From: Herbaspirillum rubrisubalbicans
GTDB lineage: Bacteria; Pseudomonadota; Gammaproteobacteria; Burkholderiales; Burkholderiaceae_D
Assembly (NCBI RefSeq): GCF_003719195.1
Contig: NZ_CP024996.1
Span: 4,402,001-4,466,000 of the forward strand
DNA length: 64,000 bases
Direction of reading: 5' to 3'
Notes under the pieces: model-generated
The model's database searches: none
The model's input: the letters and a program-made list of their open reading frames with translations, nothing else
Told to the model about the DNA's origin: nothing
Position numbers and translations under genes: made by a program
Shown here: piece after piece, positions 26,107 to 36,084 of the stretch
Position numbering within the stretch: the stretch's first letter is position 1
Layout: every line of letters starts with the position of its first letter

Positions 26107-27347
26107 GCGCACTGCCGCAGCCCATCGCCACGCGCTGGAGCAATGCCGCCTACGGCCTGCTGGGAGCACCACTGGCCATGGCAGCGCTACCGCTGTTCGT
26201 GCAGATTCCCGCCTATTACGCCAGCCATGTCGGGGTAGCGCTGGCGCCGCTGGGCTGGGTGCTGTTTGCAGCGCGCCTGCTGGACATGCTGCAAGATCCC
26301 CTTTTCGGTCATATGCTGGATCGATCGGCCCAGCGTCAGAAGCGCTGGATGGGCATGGCCGGCGTGGTGCTGGCGCTAGCCTTCATATGTCTGTGGAAAC
26401 CGCCTGACCCACCGGAAATGGCCATGCCCTGGCTGGTAGCCATGCTGGTGCTGGCCTATGGCGCGCACAGTATGCTCAGCATCGCCTATCTCTCCTGGGG
26501 GTCGCGCCTGCCCGAGCAGGGAATGCACGCCGTACCCTGGCGCGAGGGGGCAGGCTTGGCCGGGGTGATCGTGGCCAGCGTGGTGCCGGTGGGCATCCTG
26601 GCCGCTGACCCGGCACGGGTGGATGAGCGTATCACGCTGTATTGCCTGTTCTTTGCCGCCATGCTGGGTCTGGCGCTGCTCTTGCTGCTGCACCAACCCG
26701 CGCCCGTCATGGTGGCGCAGCAGCAGCCCTGGCGCGAAGCACTACAGGGGCTGTGGCGCAATCGCGCCTTCCGGGCGCTGCTACCGCCCTATCTGCTCAA
26801 CGCCTTGTCGGCGGCCATTCCAGCCACGCTGGCGCTGTTTTTCATCGAAGACCAATTGCAGCAGCGCGCCCTGGCCAGCCTGTTTCTGGCCGCCTACTTC
26901 GGTGCGGCGGCCCTCGGCCTGCCGCTGTGGAGCCGGCTGGCGCACCGCGTCGGCCCGGTAGCCTGCTGGCGCCTGGCCATGCTGCTGTCCATGGCCGGCT
27001 TCGTCGGCGCGGTCTGGCTGGGGCCGGGTGACAAGCTGGCGTTCCTGCTGGTCTGCCTGGCCACCGGAGCCGCGCTGGGTGCCGACCTGCTACTGCCACC
27101 GGTGCTGCTGGCGCGGGTGGTGACGCAAGCCGCCTCGGTCGGGGCGGCGTTTGGCATCCTCACCATGCTGGGCAAGCTGGCACTGGCCTTGGCCGGCGTC
27201 GCCCTGCCCCTGCTGGCGGCCCTGGACTACCACCCCGGCCAGGGGCCCAGCAGCAGTCTGCCGCTGGTGTACGCGGCCCTGCCCTGCGTGCTGAAACTGG
27301 CGGCCTTGCTGGCGCTGGGGCGCTATGGTCGCCAGCATGGGCATTGA
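26103..27347 (+). CDS. MFS transporter
   Basis: A 414-residue, 12-TM major facilitator of the sugar-cation (GPH/COG2211-like) type. The loop between TM2 and TM3 (ARLLDMLQDPLFGHMLDRS) carries the conserved D-x3-DP motif of that group. The start is TTG overlapping the preceding stop, with GGGGAG about six bases upstream. The substrate is unknown. The position between the chalcone isomerase-like protein and the photolyase suggests a shared photo-oxidative stress role rather than sugar uptake, but that is inference from context. Confidence 0.8.
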   Translation: MSALPQPIATRWSNAAYGLLGAPLAMAALPLFVQIPAYYASHVGVALAPLGWVLFAARLLDMLQDPLFGHMLDRSAQRQKRWMGMAGVVLALAFICLWKPPDPPEMAMPWLVAMLVLAYGAHSMLSIAYLSWGSRLPEQGMHAVPWREGAGLAGVIVASVVPVGILAADPARVDERITLYCLFFAAMLGLALLLLLHQPAPVMVAQQQPWREALQGLWRNRAFRALLPPYLLNALSAAIPATLALFFIEDQLQQRALASLFLAAYFGAAALGLPLWSRLAHRVGPVACWRLAMLLSMAGFVGAVWLGPGDKLAFLLVCLATGAALGADLLLPPVLLARVVTQAASVGAAFGILTMLGKLALALAGVALPLLAALDYHPGQGPSSSLPLVYAALPCVLKLAALLALGRYGRQHGH

Positions 27348-27356
27348 GATTGCACG

Positions 27357-28901
27357 ATGAACCCCATTCCCGCCACCACGCTGCGCCTGATCCTGGGCGA
27401 CCAGTTGAATCCACAGCATTCCTGGTTCGAGCGCGTCGATACCGATGTGGTCTACGTGCTCATGGAAGTGCGCTGCGAAACCGATTACGTGCTGCATCAT
27501 GCGCAAAAGATCCTGGCCATTTTTGCCGCCATGCGCGCCTTCGGCGAACACCTGCGCGCAGCCGGTCACCGGGTGCGCTATATCCGGCTGGATGATCCCA
27601 GCAACCGCCAGCGGCTGGAAGACAACCTGGCGGCGCTGGCAAGCCATTACCAGGCGCGCTGCGTGCAATGGCAGGCGCCGGATGAATGGCGGCTCGACCA
27701 GGCCTTGCAGCAATGGGGCGATCAGCAGGACTTGCAGACGGTAGTAGTCGATAGTGAACACTTCCTGACTGCCCGAGATGAATTGCCGCGTCTCTTCGAG
27801 GGCCGCAAGCAATGGCTGATGGAGCAGTTCTACCGCCAGATGCGGCGCCGCTTCGCATTGCTGCTCGATGCCCAGGGTCAACCCGAAGGCGGTCAATGGA
27901 ATTTCGACCACGACAACCGCAAGCGCTGGCCCGGCACGCCACCGCAGCCGCAAGACTGGCGCACGCCACATGACCACGGGGCGCTATGGGCCATGCTGCA
28001 AACCCAGGGTGTGGCCAGCTTCGGCGATCCCCAAGCCACGCAATTGCGCTGGCCGCTCACGCGCGCCGAAGCCCTGCACCACCTGGAGCATTTCATCCAG
28101 GCCGTGCTGCCGTATTTCGGCGACTATGAAGACGCCATGAGCAGCCAGGCCCAGCGCCTGTTCCATTCGCTGCTGTCCTTTGCGCTCAACGTCAAGATGC
28201 TGCATCCGCTGGAAGTGGTGCGCCGCGCCGAAGCGGCCTATCGGGCCGGCCATGCACCGCTGGCGGCCGTGGAAGGTTTCATCCGCCAGATCATCGGCTG
28301 GCGTGAATACGTGCGCGGTATCTACTGGTCGCAGATGCCGGGCTACGAACAGCGCAATGCGCTTGACCACCGGCTGCCGCTGCCGGCCTGGTTCTGGACC
28401 GGCCAGACCGGCATGAACTGCCTGCGCCACGCCATCGGCCAGTCGCTGCAGAGCGCCCACGCGCACCACATCCAGCGCCTGATGGTGATCGGCAACTTTG
28501 CGCTACTGGCCGGGCTGGACCCCAAGGCCCTGCACCAGTGGTACCTGGGCATATACATCGATGCCTTCGAATGGGTGGAGTTGCCCAATACCCTGGGCAT
28601 GAGCCAATGGGCTGATGGCGGCCTCATCGCCACCAAACCCTATGTCAGCAGCGCCGCCTATATCGGCCGCATGAGCGACTATTGCCGCGGCTGCGCCTAT
28701 GATCCCAAGCAAAAGACCAGTGCGCAAGCCTGCCCCTTCAATGCCTTGTACTGGGATTTCTTCCTGCGCCACCAGGCCCGCTTCGGCCACAACCCACGCC
28801 TGGGCATGGTCTACCAACAAATCAGGAAGATGGCGCCAGCCGATCTCGAGGCGCTACAAGCGCGCGCCCAGGCTCTGCGCAGCCGGCTGGATACCCTCTA
28901 G
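27357..28901 (+). CDS. Iron-sulfur bacterial cryptochrome/photolyase (PhrB/CryB type)
   Basis: A 514-residue deoxyribodipyrimidine photolyase-related protein of the FeS-BCP family. It starts with the antenna-domain Rossmann fold (TLRLILGDQLN) and has the all-helical FAD domain in the C-terminal half. Four cysteines that bind the [4Fe-4S] cluster are at C355, C443, C446 and C459; the last three keep the +3/+13 spacing of characterised family members. These enzymes repair (6-4) photoproducts or act as light sensors. The gene starts 9 bases after the MFS gene. No light-regulated sigma factor is visible in the window. Confidence 0.92.
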   Translation: MNPIPATTLRLILGDQLNPQHSWFERVDTDVVYVLMEVRCETDYVLHHAQKILAIFAAMRAFGEHLRAAGHRVRYIRLDDPSNRQRLEDNLAALASHYQARCVQWQAPDEWRLDQALQQWGDQQDLQTVVVDSEHFLTARDELPRLFEGRKQWLMEQFYRQMRRRFALLLDAQGQPEGGQWNFDHDNRKRWPGTPPQPQDWRTPHDHGALWAMLQTQGVASFGDPQATQLRWPLTRAEALHHLEHFIQAVLPYFGDYEDAMSSQAQRLFHSLLSFALNVKMLHPLEVVRRAEAAYRAGHAPLAAVEGFIRQIIGWREYVRGIYWSQMPGYEQRNALDHRLPLPAWFWTGQTGMNCLRHAIGQSLQSAHAHHIQRLMVIGNFALLAGLDPKALHQWYLGIYIDAFEWVELPNTLGMSQWADGGLIATKPYVSSAAYIGRMSDYCRGCAYDPKQKTSAQACPFNALYWDFFLRHQARFGHNPRLGMVYQQIRKMAPADLEALQARAQALRSRLDTL

Positions 28902-29102
28902 CCCCCTCCAGGCTGAGGCGCCCGGTGCAAAATCCCATTTCACGATAATCTGTGCCACTCGCCGCAAAAACAGGCAAAATACACAAAATCTGACGAAGTC
29001 ACGAAATTCTCTGCATAATGCCTCTCCAGAACTTGCCCATCGGCATGACTGTTGCTTTTCGTTGAAAACCGATTATATCGATTTCAAATTACATCTAATG
29101 AA

Positions 29103-29115
29103 TTTGATTTATTTG
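29103..29115 (+). repeat. 13-base promoter element shared with 34243-34255 (copy 1)
   Basis: TTTGATTTATTTG occurs here, 24 bases before the HTH-receiver gene, and again before the chemoreceptor gene at 34330. Both copies lie in AT-rich leader DNA. It may be a shared regulatory element or chance AT richness. Confidence 0.45.
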
Positions 29116-29138
29116 TGTAAAATACCGATAATAGATTT

Positions 29139-29774
29139 ATGAAAACCGCAAAGACAAGCAGCTCCGAGGTATGCACAACCCAGGAAGCGGCCCACATTCT
29201 GGGCATCTCGGTGTCCTCCGTGCAGCAACTGGTTGAGGCCGGCATCATCGAAGCCTGGAAGACCAAGGGCGGGCATCGGCGCATCCCGTTGGCGGCCGTC
29301 CACGCCTACAAGGCCACGCCAGGCTCTTCCTCGGCAGAGGCCGGTGAGCATGGCCGTAGCCCCACGGCGCGGCCCGGCAATGGCCGCACGGCAGTGCTGG
29401 TGATCGAGGACAACCACCTGCAGCGCGAACTGTATGCCGGTGCCATGGCTTCGTGGGGCTTGCCGCTGGACCTGGTGTATTGCGACAACGGTTACAAGGC
29501 GCTGCTGGAAATCGCGCGCAGCAAGCCCGACGTGGTGCTGGCCGATATCGTCATGGAAGGCATGGATGGCTACGAAGTGGTCAAGACCATCCTCCACGAT
29601 CCGCAGTTGCGGGATGTGAGCATCGCCATCGTCAGCAGCCTGGGACAGGACGACATGGCGCAGCGGGGGGGTATTCCGGCCGGGGTGGTGTTCTTCCCCA
29701 AACCGGTCAATTTTGATGAATTACGCGGCTACATGCGGGCCTGTTGTGCCCGCAGGGAGCGCGAAAGCCGATAA
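29139..29774 (+). CDS. Excisionase-type HTH fused to a receiver domain
   Basis: A 211-residue protein. Residues about 10-57 form a MerR/excisionase-like winged helix (TTQEAAHILGISVSSVQQLV...GGHRRIP) that binds DNA. A Ser/Gly-rich linker follows, then a receiver at 84-205 with acidic pocket E90-D91, phosphoacceptor D136 (VVLADIVMEGMDG) and K188. Most response regulators carry the receiver first; here the order is reversed and the DNA-binding domain is an unusual kind. It is followed at once by a Cache kinase, an Hpt protein and a hybrid kinase, which are probably its phosphodonors. No clear ribosome site is seen before the ATG. Confidence 0.88.
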   Translation: MKTAKTSSSEVCTTQEAAHILGISVSSVQQLVEAGIIEAWKTKGGHRRIPLAAVHAYKATPGSSSAEAGEHGRSPTARPGNGRTAVLVIEDNHLQRELYAGAMASWGLPLDLVYCDNGYKALLEIARSKPDVVLADIVMEGMDGYEVVKTILHDPQLRDVSIAIVSSLGQDDMAQRGGIPAGVVFFPKPVNFDELRGYMRACCARRERESR

Positions 29775-29804
29775 AAGACCAATCAGGGAAAGGCCCGCAG
29801 AGCC

Positions 29805-31472
29805 ATGAATGACCGGAAAAACTCTCCTCTCCCCCTCCGGTTTGCGCGCATCGACTTGCGCCTGGCCCTGGGTCTGTTTTCGCTGTTGCTGATCTGCGGA
29901 CTATGGCTGGGCGCACTCAAGGAGCTGGCGACCAGCCGCCAGAACAATCTTGAAGACGCCCGCCGCGACGCCCAGTCACTCTCCCGACTATTCCTGGAAC
30001 ACGCCTACCGCACCATCGAGGCCGCCGACCAGGCGGCGGTCTACCTGCGCTACCGCTACGGCGAACGCGGCCAGAACCTGGATCTGGCGACCGAAATCGC
30101 CAATGGCCTGGTGGCACGCAACGTCTACAACCTCTTCACCATCGTCGACAGCAAGGGCGATATCGCCCTCTCCAGCAAGCCCTTCACGCCGATCAACCTG
30201 AGCGACCGCGAACACATACAGGTGCACATGCACGGCGGACCGGACAAGCTCTTTATCAGCAAGCCGGTGCTGGGCCGGGTCTCCAACAAGTGGTCGTTGC
30301 AGCTCACGCGGCGCATCAACCATCCCGATGGCAGCTTCGGCGGTGTGGTCGTGGTCTCGATGGATCCGCAATACTTCACCAGTCTTTATCACCAGATCGA
30401 CGTCGGTCATCACGGCGTAATCACGCTGCTGGGTGCCGATGGCGTGGTACGCGTGCGTCGTACCGGCGAGATGGATGCCATGGGCGAACAGGTCAGCGGC
30501 GGCAAGGTGTATGCAGCCATGCTGGCCCAAGGCGACGGTGTGGTCGAGGCGGTCAGCCGGATCGATGGCCGCGAGCGCATCTACGCCTTCCACAAGCTGC
30601 GCGACTATCCGCTCTATGCCTCGGTGGGCATCGATATCGAAGAACGCCTGGCACCCTACTATCGCGAACGCAACCGCACCTTGTTGCTGGCTACGCTGAT
30701 CACGCTGGCCGTGCTGCTGTTCAATGCCCTGCTGATCTGGCTGGCCGGCTCGCTGGTCAAGAGCCGCCAGGATGCGATGCAGGCCAGTCATGCCAAGTCG
30801 CGCTTCCTGTCCAACATGTCGCATGAATTCCGTACCCCGCTCAATGGCGTGCTGGGTTACTCCGACGCGCTGCGCGAAGAACTGGGCGAGTCGCCCCTGG
30901 CGCAATATGCCACGGCCATCCACGACAGTGGCAACCGCCTGCTGGACCTGGTCAATGCCATCCTGGAGGTGACCGAACTGGAAGACCAGCGCGTGGCCAT
31001 CCAGGCCGAGCCGGAAAACATCCGCGAGCTGATCAGCCAGGCCGTGGCCCGTCACTACCCGGACGCCCAGGCCAAGGGCCTGTCGTTGGAATGCCGCATC
31101 GGCGATGAGGTACCTCAGGTGGTAGTATGCGACCAGCGCAAGGTGCTGCGGGTGCTGGAGAACCTGCTGGGCAATGCGGTGCGCTACACCGACAGCGGTC
31201 GCATCCTGGTCGAGGTCGAGCGCAGCGGCAGCCAGTTGTCCGTGCGCATCAAGGATACCGGCATCGGTATTCCCGCCGGACAACTCGATACCATCTTCGA
31301 GAAATTCACTCAGGCCGACGACAGCGAACGGCGTGCCAGGGATGGCGCAGGCCTGGGTCTTACCATCGCGCAACGCCTGGTGACGCTCATGGGAGGCAAA
31401 CTCATGTTACAGTCCAAGCAACACCAAGGTTCAACATTCAGCTTCACATTGCCGCTGCAAGAACCGAAGTAA
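29805..31472 (+). CDS. Cache-domain sensor histidine kinase
   Basis: A 555-residue membrane kinase. TM1 is at about 19-38. A large periplasmic double-Cache-type sensor runs from 39 to 290 (with FTIVDSKGDIALSSKP and GRVSNKWSLQLTRRI), and TM2 is at about 293-314. The HisKA phosphoacceptor is H340 in SNMSHEFRTPLNG. The ATP-binding domain has NLLGNAVRYT, DTGIGIP and GAGLGLTIA. There is no receiver of its own. Cache sensors usually bind small organic acids or amino acids; the ligand is unknown here. It is cotranscribed with the HTH-receiver gene 30 bases upstream and the Hpt gene 37 bases downstream. Confidence 0.92.
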   Translation: MNDRKNSPLPLRFARIDLRLALGLFSLLLICGLWLGALKELATSRQNNLEDARRDAQSLSRLFLEHAYRTIEAADQAAVYLRYRYGERGQNLDLATEIANGLVARNVYNLFTIVDSKGDIALSSKPFTPINLSDREHIQVHMHGGPDKLFISKPVLGRVSNKWSLQLTRRINHPDGSFGGVVVVSMDPQYFTSLYHQIDVGHHGVITLLGADGVVRVRRTGEMDAMGEQVSGGKVYAAMLAQGDGVVEAVSRIDGRERIYAFHKLRDYPLYASVGIDIEERLAPYYRERNRTLLLATLITLAVLLFNALLIWLAGSLVKSRQDAMQASHAKSRFLSNMSHEFRTPLNGVLGYSDALREELGESPLAQYATAIHDSGNRLLDLVNAILEVTELEDQRVAIQAEPENIRELISQAVARHYPDAQAKGLSLECRIGDEVPQVVVCDQRKVLRVLENLLGNAVRYTDSGRILVEVERSGSQLSVRIKDTGIGIPAGQLDTIFEKFTQADDSERRARDGAGLGLTIAQRLVTLMGGKLMLQSKQHQGSTFSFTLPLQEPK

Positions 31473-31509
31473 TCGGTCGCAAGGACATGAGAACAGAGGG
31501 GGAAAAACC

Positions 31510-31911
31510 GTGCATCTGGGCCAGTCAACACCTGCTGCCAACGACACCAGCAATACCGGCGACTATCACCATATCGATCCCAGCCACCTGCTTGATGCCG
31601 TGGGCGGGGATGTGAATACCGTCGCCTCGCTGGCACGCACCTTCCTGGCCGGCGCGCCGGCCATCTTCCTGCGGCTGGAACAGGCGATCCTGGCCGGCAA
31701 TGCCGCTGCCAGCCGGCATGAGAGCCATACCCTCAAGGGCATGTGCGCGCTGTTCCAGGCCAAGGCACTGACCGAGCTGCTGCACCAGACCGAACAGGCC
31801 GGCCGCGATGGTTGCACGCCTGAGCCGGAGCAATTGCAGCAATTGCAAACCAGCTTTGCTCTGGTGCAGGAAGAAATCGAGCGCTATGCGCGCTCGGCGC
31901 CGCAATCCTGA
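31510..31911 (+). CDS. Histidine phosphotransfer (Hpt) protein
   Basis: A 133-residue stand-alone Hpt domain. The phosphorylated histidine is H73 in RHESHTLKG, the family signature. The start is GTG with AGGGGGA upstream. It should pass phosphate between the hybrid kinase receiver encoded next and the HTH-receiver protein upstream. Such free Hpt proteins give multi-step relays in which the final output can be tuned by phosphatases. The helix-rich C-terminus is typical. Confidence 0.88.
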   Translation: MHLGQSTPAANDTSNTGDYHHIDPSHLLDAVGGDVNTVASLARTFLAGAPAIFLRLEQAILAGNAAASRHESHTLKGMCALFQAKALTELLHQTEQAGRDGCTPEPEQLQQLQTSFALVQEEIERYARSAPQS

Positions 31912-31951
31912 CCCTGCCAGGGCGGTGCTCGCCGTCCTGCCTGTCCAGACC

Positions 31952-34195
31952 ATGACGACTCCCACGCCCACCAACGGTACGCAGCCCATGCAGCCGCGCA
32001 TCCGTAAATCAGCCGTCACCATCGGTGCGCTGCTGTTAGGCTTGCTGGCCGTCACCGTCATCGTTTCCGGTACCCTGCTCTACCGCGCCAGCCTCAACGA
32101 CTGGCGCAATGATCTCTCCACCCTCTCCACCGTCCTGGCCGAAAGCACGGCCCAGACCATGTCCTCGGCCCGCCTGGTGATCGACAGCATCCAGTCCGAC
32201 ATCGAGATGGCCAACATCAATGATGAACAGCAGTTGCGCCAGCACGTGGGCAGCGCCGAATTTTCCCAGACCATGCGCGAAAAGATCCGCGGCCTGCCCT
32301 TCATCTCGGGCGTCGGGGTGAGCAATGCCGAAGGCCGGATTCTGGCACTGTCGCGCAGCCATCCGGCACCGCCCCTGGACCTGACAGACCGCGACTACTA
32401 CCAGCACCATAACCAGTCGATCTCCACCGCCGACTTCCTGGGCGAAACCGTCAATTCCCGTGCCGGCGGCGTGCCGACCTTCTACCTGAGCCGGCGTGTC
32501 AACGACCGCCAGGGTCGGATGCTGGCCATCATCGTGGTGGGCCTGCCCTGCTCGTTCTTCGAAGAATTCTTCAAGGCCATCACCCGGGAAAAGCCCTTTT
32601 CCATCCTGCTCTCGCGCAAGGATGAAAAGGTCTTGATCAGTACCTCTCTGGTGCACGATATATCGGCCCAGCGCGACATCACCCCACTGGCAGAACTGCA
32701 TCCCCAGCGTCCCGCCGACAACGATGGCCGCACCCCGTACTTCTTCATGCAGCAACACTGGCTGGGCATTCACCGACCGGTGCGCAATACCCAGATGTTC
32801 CTGGAGATCGGTGTGACCGACCGGGTCTACTTCGGTGAATGGCTGGAATCGATGTACCCGCTCATGATGGTGGCGGCCATCAGCCTGGTGGGGCTGATCG
32901 GTGGCTTTGTCATGGCCTTGCGCCAGATGCGGCGGCGCGAGCAGGATGCGATCCTGGCGGTCGAGCTCAAGGAAGAGGCAGTCAAGGCCAACCAGGCCAA
33001 GTCGCGCTTTTTGGCCATGGTCAGCCACGAGATCCGCACGCCCATGAATGGCATCCTGGGGCTGTCCGAACTGCTGATGGAGTCGGACCTGACTATCAAG
33101 CAGCGCCACTATGCCGATAGCATCCATAATGCCAGCGGCGGGCTGGTGCGCATCATCAATGACATCCTGGATTTTTCCAAGATCGAATCCGGCAAGCTGG
33201 ACCTGGAAGGCGTAGCCTTTCACCCGGTCCGGCTGGTGCGCGAACTGGTCGAGCTCTACCGGCCCTCGATGCACAACAAGGACGTGCAACTGGACGTGCG
33301 CATCGATTGCGAGGAGGCGCTGTGCGTGGTGGGCGACCCCTCGCGCCTGAAACAGGTGCTGGGCAATCTGCTGAGCAATGCCATCAAGTTCACTCAGGCT
33401 GGCTATGTGCGACTGAGCATGTCGGCGCAACAAGAGCAGGTGACGCCGGCACGCTGGCGCCTCTTCTTTGCCATTTCCGACAGCGGTATCGGCATCACCC
33501 CCGAAGCACTGACCCAGTTGTTCCAGCCTTTCACCCAGGCCGACAGTTCGATTTCACGCCGTTTCGGCGGCACCGGGCTGGGCTTGGCGATCAGCAAGAA
33601 CTTGGTGGAATTGATGGGGGGCAGCATCAGTTGCCAGAGCATACCGGGAGAATCGACCAAGTTCAGCTTCGATATCGTCTGCCCGGAAGGGGTAGAGCCG
33701 GTCACTGCCCCTGCCACCCACTCGGTACCGCCCCCTGCGGTCACCCTGGACAAGCTCAGCACGCCCCCTCCTACGCCGGCACCGACTCCGGTCGTCGGCG
33801 CCGCCTCCTCGCTGAGCGGCGCACGCATTCTGGTGGCCGAGGATACCGAGATCAACCGACAACTGTTGCGCATCCTGCTGGCGCGCCGTGGCTGCATCCT
33901 GCAAGAAGTGGAAAACGGCCAACTGGCGCTGGAAGCGGTTCGCAACGGGAACTACGATCTGATACTGATGGATTGCATGATGCCCATCATGGACGGCTAC
34001 CAGGCCACGACCGCCATCCGTGCCCTGGAGCGTGAGCAGGGCCGCCCCCGCACGCCCATCGTCGCCTTGACCGCCAGCGCCATCGAAGGTGATCGGCAGC
34101 GCTGCCTGGATGCCGGCATGGACGACTACCTCAGCAAACCCTTCACCCAGGTCGGCTTGATGAATACGGTGGAAAAGTGGCTACAAAAAACCTGA
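31952..34195 (+). CDS. Hybrid sensor histidine kinase with receiver
   Basis: A 747-residue membrane kinase. TM1 ([17 protein letters not shown]) is at about 22-38. A Cache-like periplasmic domain follows (SDRDYY-type motif [13 protein letters not shown]), then TM2 at about 310-330, HisKA H359 in [11 protein letters not shown], and the ATPase domain ([24 protein letters not shown]). A Pro-rich linker leads to a receiver with phosphoacceptor D674 in [13 protein letters not shown]. The sensor differs from that of the Cache kinase upstream, so two inputs may feed one relay. ATG 31952 is the first in-frame start after the Hpt gene; 31988 is also possible. It is followed by an 11-bp AT-rich hairpin. 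Confidence 0.9.
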   Translation: MTTPTPTNGTQPMQPRIRKSAVTIGALLLGLLAVTVIVSGTLLYRASLNDWRNDLSTLSTVLAESTAQTMSSARLVIDSIQSDIEMANINDEQQLRQHVGSAEFSQTMREKIRGLPFISGVGVSNAEGRILALSRSHPAPPLDLTDRDYYQHHNQSISTADFLGETVNSRAGGVPTFYLSRRVNDRQGRMLAIIVVGLPCSFFEEFFKAITREKPFSILLSRKDEKVLISTSLVHDISAQRDITPLAELHPQRPADNDGRTPYFFMQQHWLGIHRPVRNTQMFLEIGVTDRVYFGEWLESMYPLMMVAAISLVGLIGGFVMALRQMRRREQDAILAVELKEEAVKANQAKSRFLAMVSHEIRTPMNGILGLSELLMESDLTIKQRHYADSIHNASGGLVRIINDILDFSKIESGKLDLEGVAFHPVRLVRELVELYRPSMHNKDVQLDVRIDCEEALCVVGDPSRLKQVLGNLLSNAIKFTQAGYVRLSMSAQQEQVTPARWRLFFAISDSGIGITPEALTQLFQPFTQADSSISRRFGGTGLGLAISKNLVELMGGSISCQSIPGESTKFSFDIVCPEGVEPVTAPATHSVPPPAVTLDKLSTPPPTPAPTPVVGAASSLSGARILVAEDTEINRQLLRILLARRGCILQEVENGQLALEAVRNGNYDLILMDCMMPIMDGYQATTAIRALEREQGRPRTPIVALTASAIEGDRQRCLDAGMDDYLSKPFTQVGLMNTVEKWLQKT

Positions 34196-34214
34196 TTCAG
34201 GAAAATCCCTAGGG

Positions 34215-34245
34215 AAATAAAACAACTGCTTAAATTGTTTTATTT
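34215..34245. repeat. AT-rich perfect inverted repeat after the hybrid kinase gene
   Basis: AAATAAAACAA and its exact reverse complement TTGTTTTATTT surround a nine-base loop. It lies 20 bases after the hybrid kinase stop and about 85 bases before the next chemoreceptor gene. It could be a weak terminator or a regulator-binding site. Confidence 0.55.
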
Positions 34246-34255
34246 GATTTATTTG
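34243..34255 (+). repeat. 13-base promoter element shared with 29103-29115 (copy 2)
   Basis: Second exact copy of TTTGATTTATTTG, 75 bases before the chemoreceptor start. It partly overlaps the right arm of the AT-rich inverted repeat. Confidence 0.45.
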
Positions 34256-34329
34256 CTGAGTATGCCTATGATGACTCCTAAGCGCATCACATCACCGAAT
34301 TGCGCACCACTATCGGGGGAGTCGTCATC

Positions 34330-36069
34330 ATGAAATGGTTCTACGATCTGAAGATCGCCCACAAGCTCAATGCCGCCTTCCTGGTGGTGCTGCTGTTCCT
34401 GGTCGGGCTGGGTGGCATGTCCATCCTGCAACTGGCCCAGGTCAACCAGAGCGCCACCGATATCGCCCGCAACTGGCTGCCCAGCATCAATAGCCTGTCC
34501 AAGATCAGCCTGGCACTGGCCCGCTCGCGCAGCTTCGACATGCAGCAACTGCTCACCGACGACAAGAAGGAAGAGCAAGCCTCACGCGAACGTGCCAGCA
34601 AGCAGATGGAGATCCTGCTCAAGGAAATGAGCATCTACGGCAGCTTGGTATCAGAACCGCGCGAGAAAGAGCTGTTCCTTGAAATCCAGCACAACGTCGC
34701 CGACTACAAGAGCGCTCACGAACGCATGGAACAATTGTTCGCGCAAGGCAAGAAGCAAGAGGCCCATGCCGTGCTCAGTACCAGCTCGACGGTGGTCTAT
34801 CGCAAGCTGCAAGACCAGATCAATGAAGCCACGGAGATCAACCGGAAAGGCGCCATGGACTCCGACGACCAGGCCAACCAGGTCTACCAGCAGGCCCGCC
34901 TGGCCATCGTCGGACTGATCGCTTCCTGCATGGCACTGGCCCTGTTAATGTCCTGGTGGATCGCCCGCCTGGTGGCTCGCCCGTTGACCCACGCCGTGGA
35001 CATCGCCCGCCAGGTGGCTGCCGGCGACCTGCGCGCCCACATTGCGGCCAACACCAGCAAGGATGAAACCGGCCAGTTGCTCGATGCACTCAGACAGATG
35101 AACGACAACCTGCGCGATATCGTGCAAGAAGTGCGCATCGGCACCGACACCATCTCTACCGCCTCGACCGAAATCGCCACCGGCAACATGAACCTGTCCT
35201 CGCGCACCGAACAACAAGCCGGCGCCCTGGAAGAAACCGCCTCGGCCATGGAAGAGTTGACCTCCACCGTGCGTCAGAACTCTGACAATGCACGCCAAGC
35301 CAACCAGTTGGCGGTATCTGCGTCGGAGGTGGCCCAGGCTGGAGGCCAGGTAGTAGGCAAGGTTGTTCATACCATGGGAGCCATCAATGACTCTTCACGC
35401 CGCATCGTGGACATCATCGCGGTCATCGACGGCATTGCCTTCCAGACCAACATCCTGGCCCTGAATGCCGCCGTGGAAGCGGCTCGCGCCGGGGAACAAG
35501 GGCGCGGCTTTGCGGTGGTGGCTTCGGAAGTGCGCTCGCTGGCCCAGCGCAGCGCCTCCGCCGCCCGAGAAATCAAGACCTTGATCGACGATTCCGTGAC
35601 CAAGGTCGAGGCCGGCAGCAAGCTGGTCGATGAAGCCGGCCAGACCATGAACGAGGTGGTGGCCAGCGTCAAGCGGGTCTCCGACATCGTGGCCGAGATT
35701 ACGGCGGCCAGCGCCGAGCAGACCCAAGGCATCGAACAGATCAATAATGCCGTGGCCCAGATGGATGAAAATACGCAGCAAAATGCTGCTCTGGTGGAAC
35801 AGGCCGCCGCCGCTGCCAAAGCCTTGCAGGAACAGGCGGCACGCCTGAGCCAGACGGTGAGCGTATTCCACCTGGATGCCAGCCAGGCACCGCTGGTTTC
35901 CAACACCGCCAATACAGCGGCGGCGCACAACAAGGCAGCACGCAATGTCCTCCCGCGCCACCCGGCCGTAGCAGCAACCCGCACCAAGATCATTGCCCGA
36001 CCGGCCCAGGCCGCCCCGAGCAAGCGCCAACACGACAGCGCCGACCACGGCGACTGGGAACAATTCTGA
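34330..36069 (+). CDS. Methyl-accepting chemotaxis protein with CheR/CheB tether
   Basis: A 579-residue receptor. TM1 is at about 14-34, a 4HB_MCP-type ligand domain runs to 190, TM2 is at about 191-211, followed by HAMP and the signalling hairpin. The CheA/CheW-binding tip is at about 365-402. After a flexible Ala/Pro-rich tail the protein ends in DWEQF (575-579), which fits the pentapeptide that tethers CheR and CheB (consensus NWETF). It is the only one of the window's three receptors with this ending, so it may be a high-abundance receptor that assists others. GGGGGAG precedes ATG 34330; the ten codons upstream in frame are not included. It is followed by cheV. Confidence 0.93.
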   Translation: MKWFYDLKIAHKLNAAFLVVLLFLVGLGGMSILQLAQVNQSATDIARNWLPSINSLSKISLALARSRSFDMQQLLTDDKKEEQASRERASKQMEILLKEMSIYGSLVSEPREKELFLEIQHNVADYKSAHERMEQLFAQGKKQEAHAVLSTSSTVVYRKLQDQINEATEINRKGAMDSDDQANQVYQQARLAIVGLIASCMALALLMSWWIARLVARPLTHAVDIARQVAAGDLRAHIAANTSKDETGQLLDALRQMNDNLRDIVQEVRIGTDTISTASTEIATGNMNLSSRTEQQAGALEETASAMEELTSTVRQNSDNARQANQLAVSASEVAQAGGQVVGKVVHTMGAINDSSRRIVDIIAVIDGIAFQTNILALNAAVEAARAGEQGRGFAVVASEVRSLAQRSASAAREIKTLIDDSVTKVEAGSKLVDEAGQTMNEVVASVKRVSDIVAEITAASAEQTQGIEQINNAVAQMDENTQQNAALVEQAAAAAKALQEQAARLSQTVSVFHLDASQAPLVSNTANTAAAHNKAARNVLPRHPAVAATRTKIIARPAQAAPSKRQHDSADHGDWEQF

Positions 36070-36084
36070 CCCTTTGAGGATGCT

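Noticed and set aside
29118..29131. Sigma-28-like promoter before the HTH-receiver gene
   Set aside because: ACCGATAA resembles the -10 box, but no TAAA lies at the required spacing.
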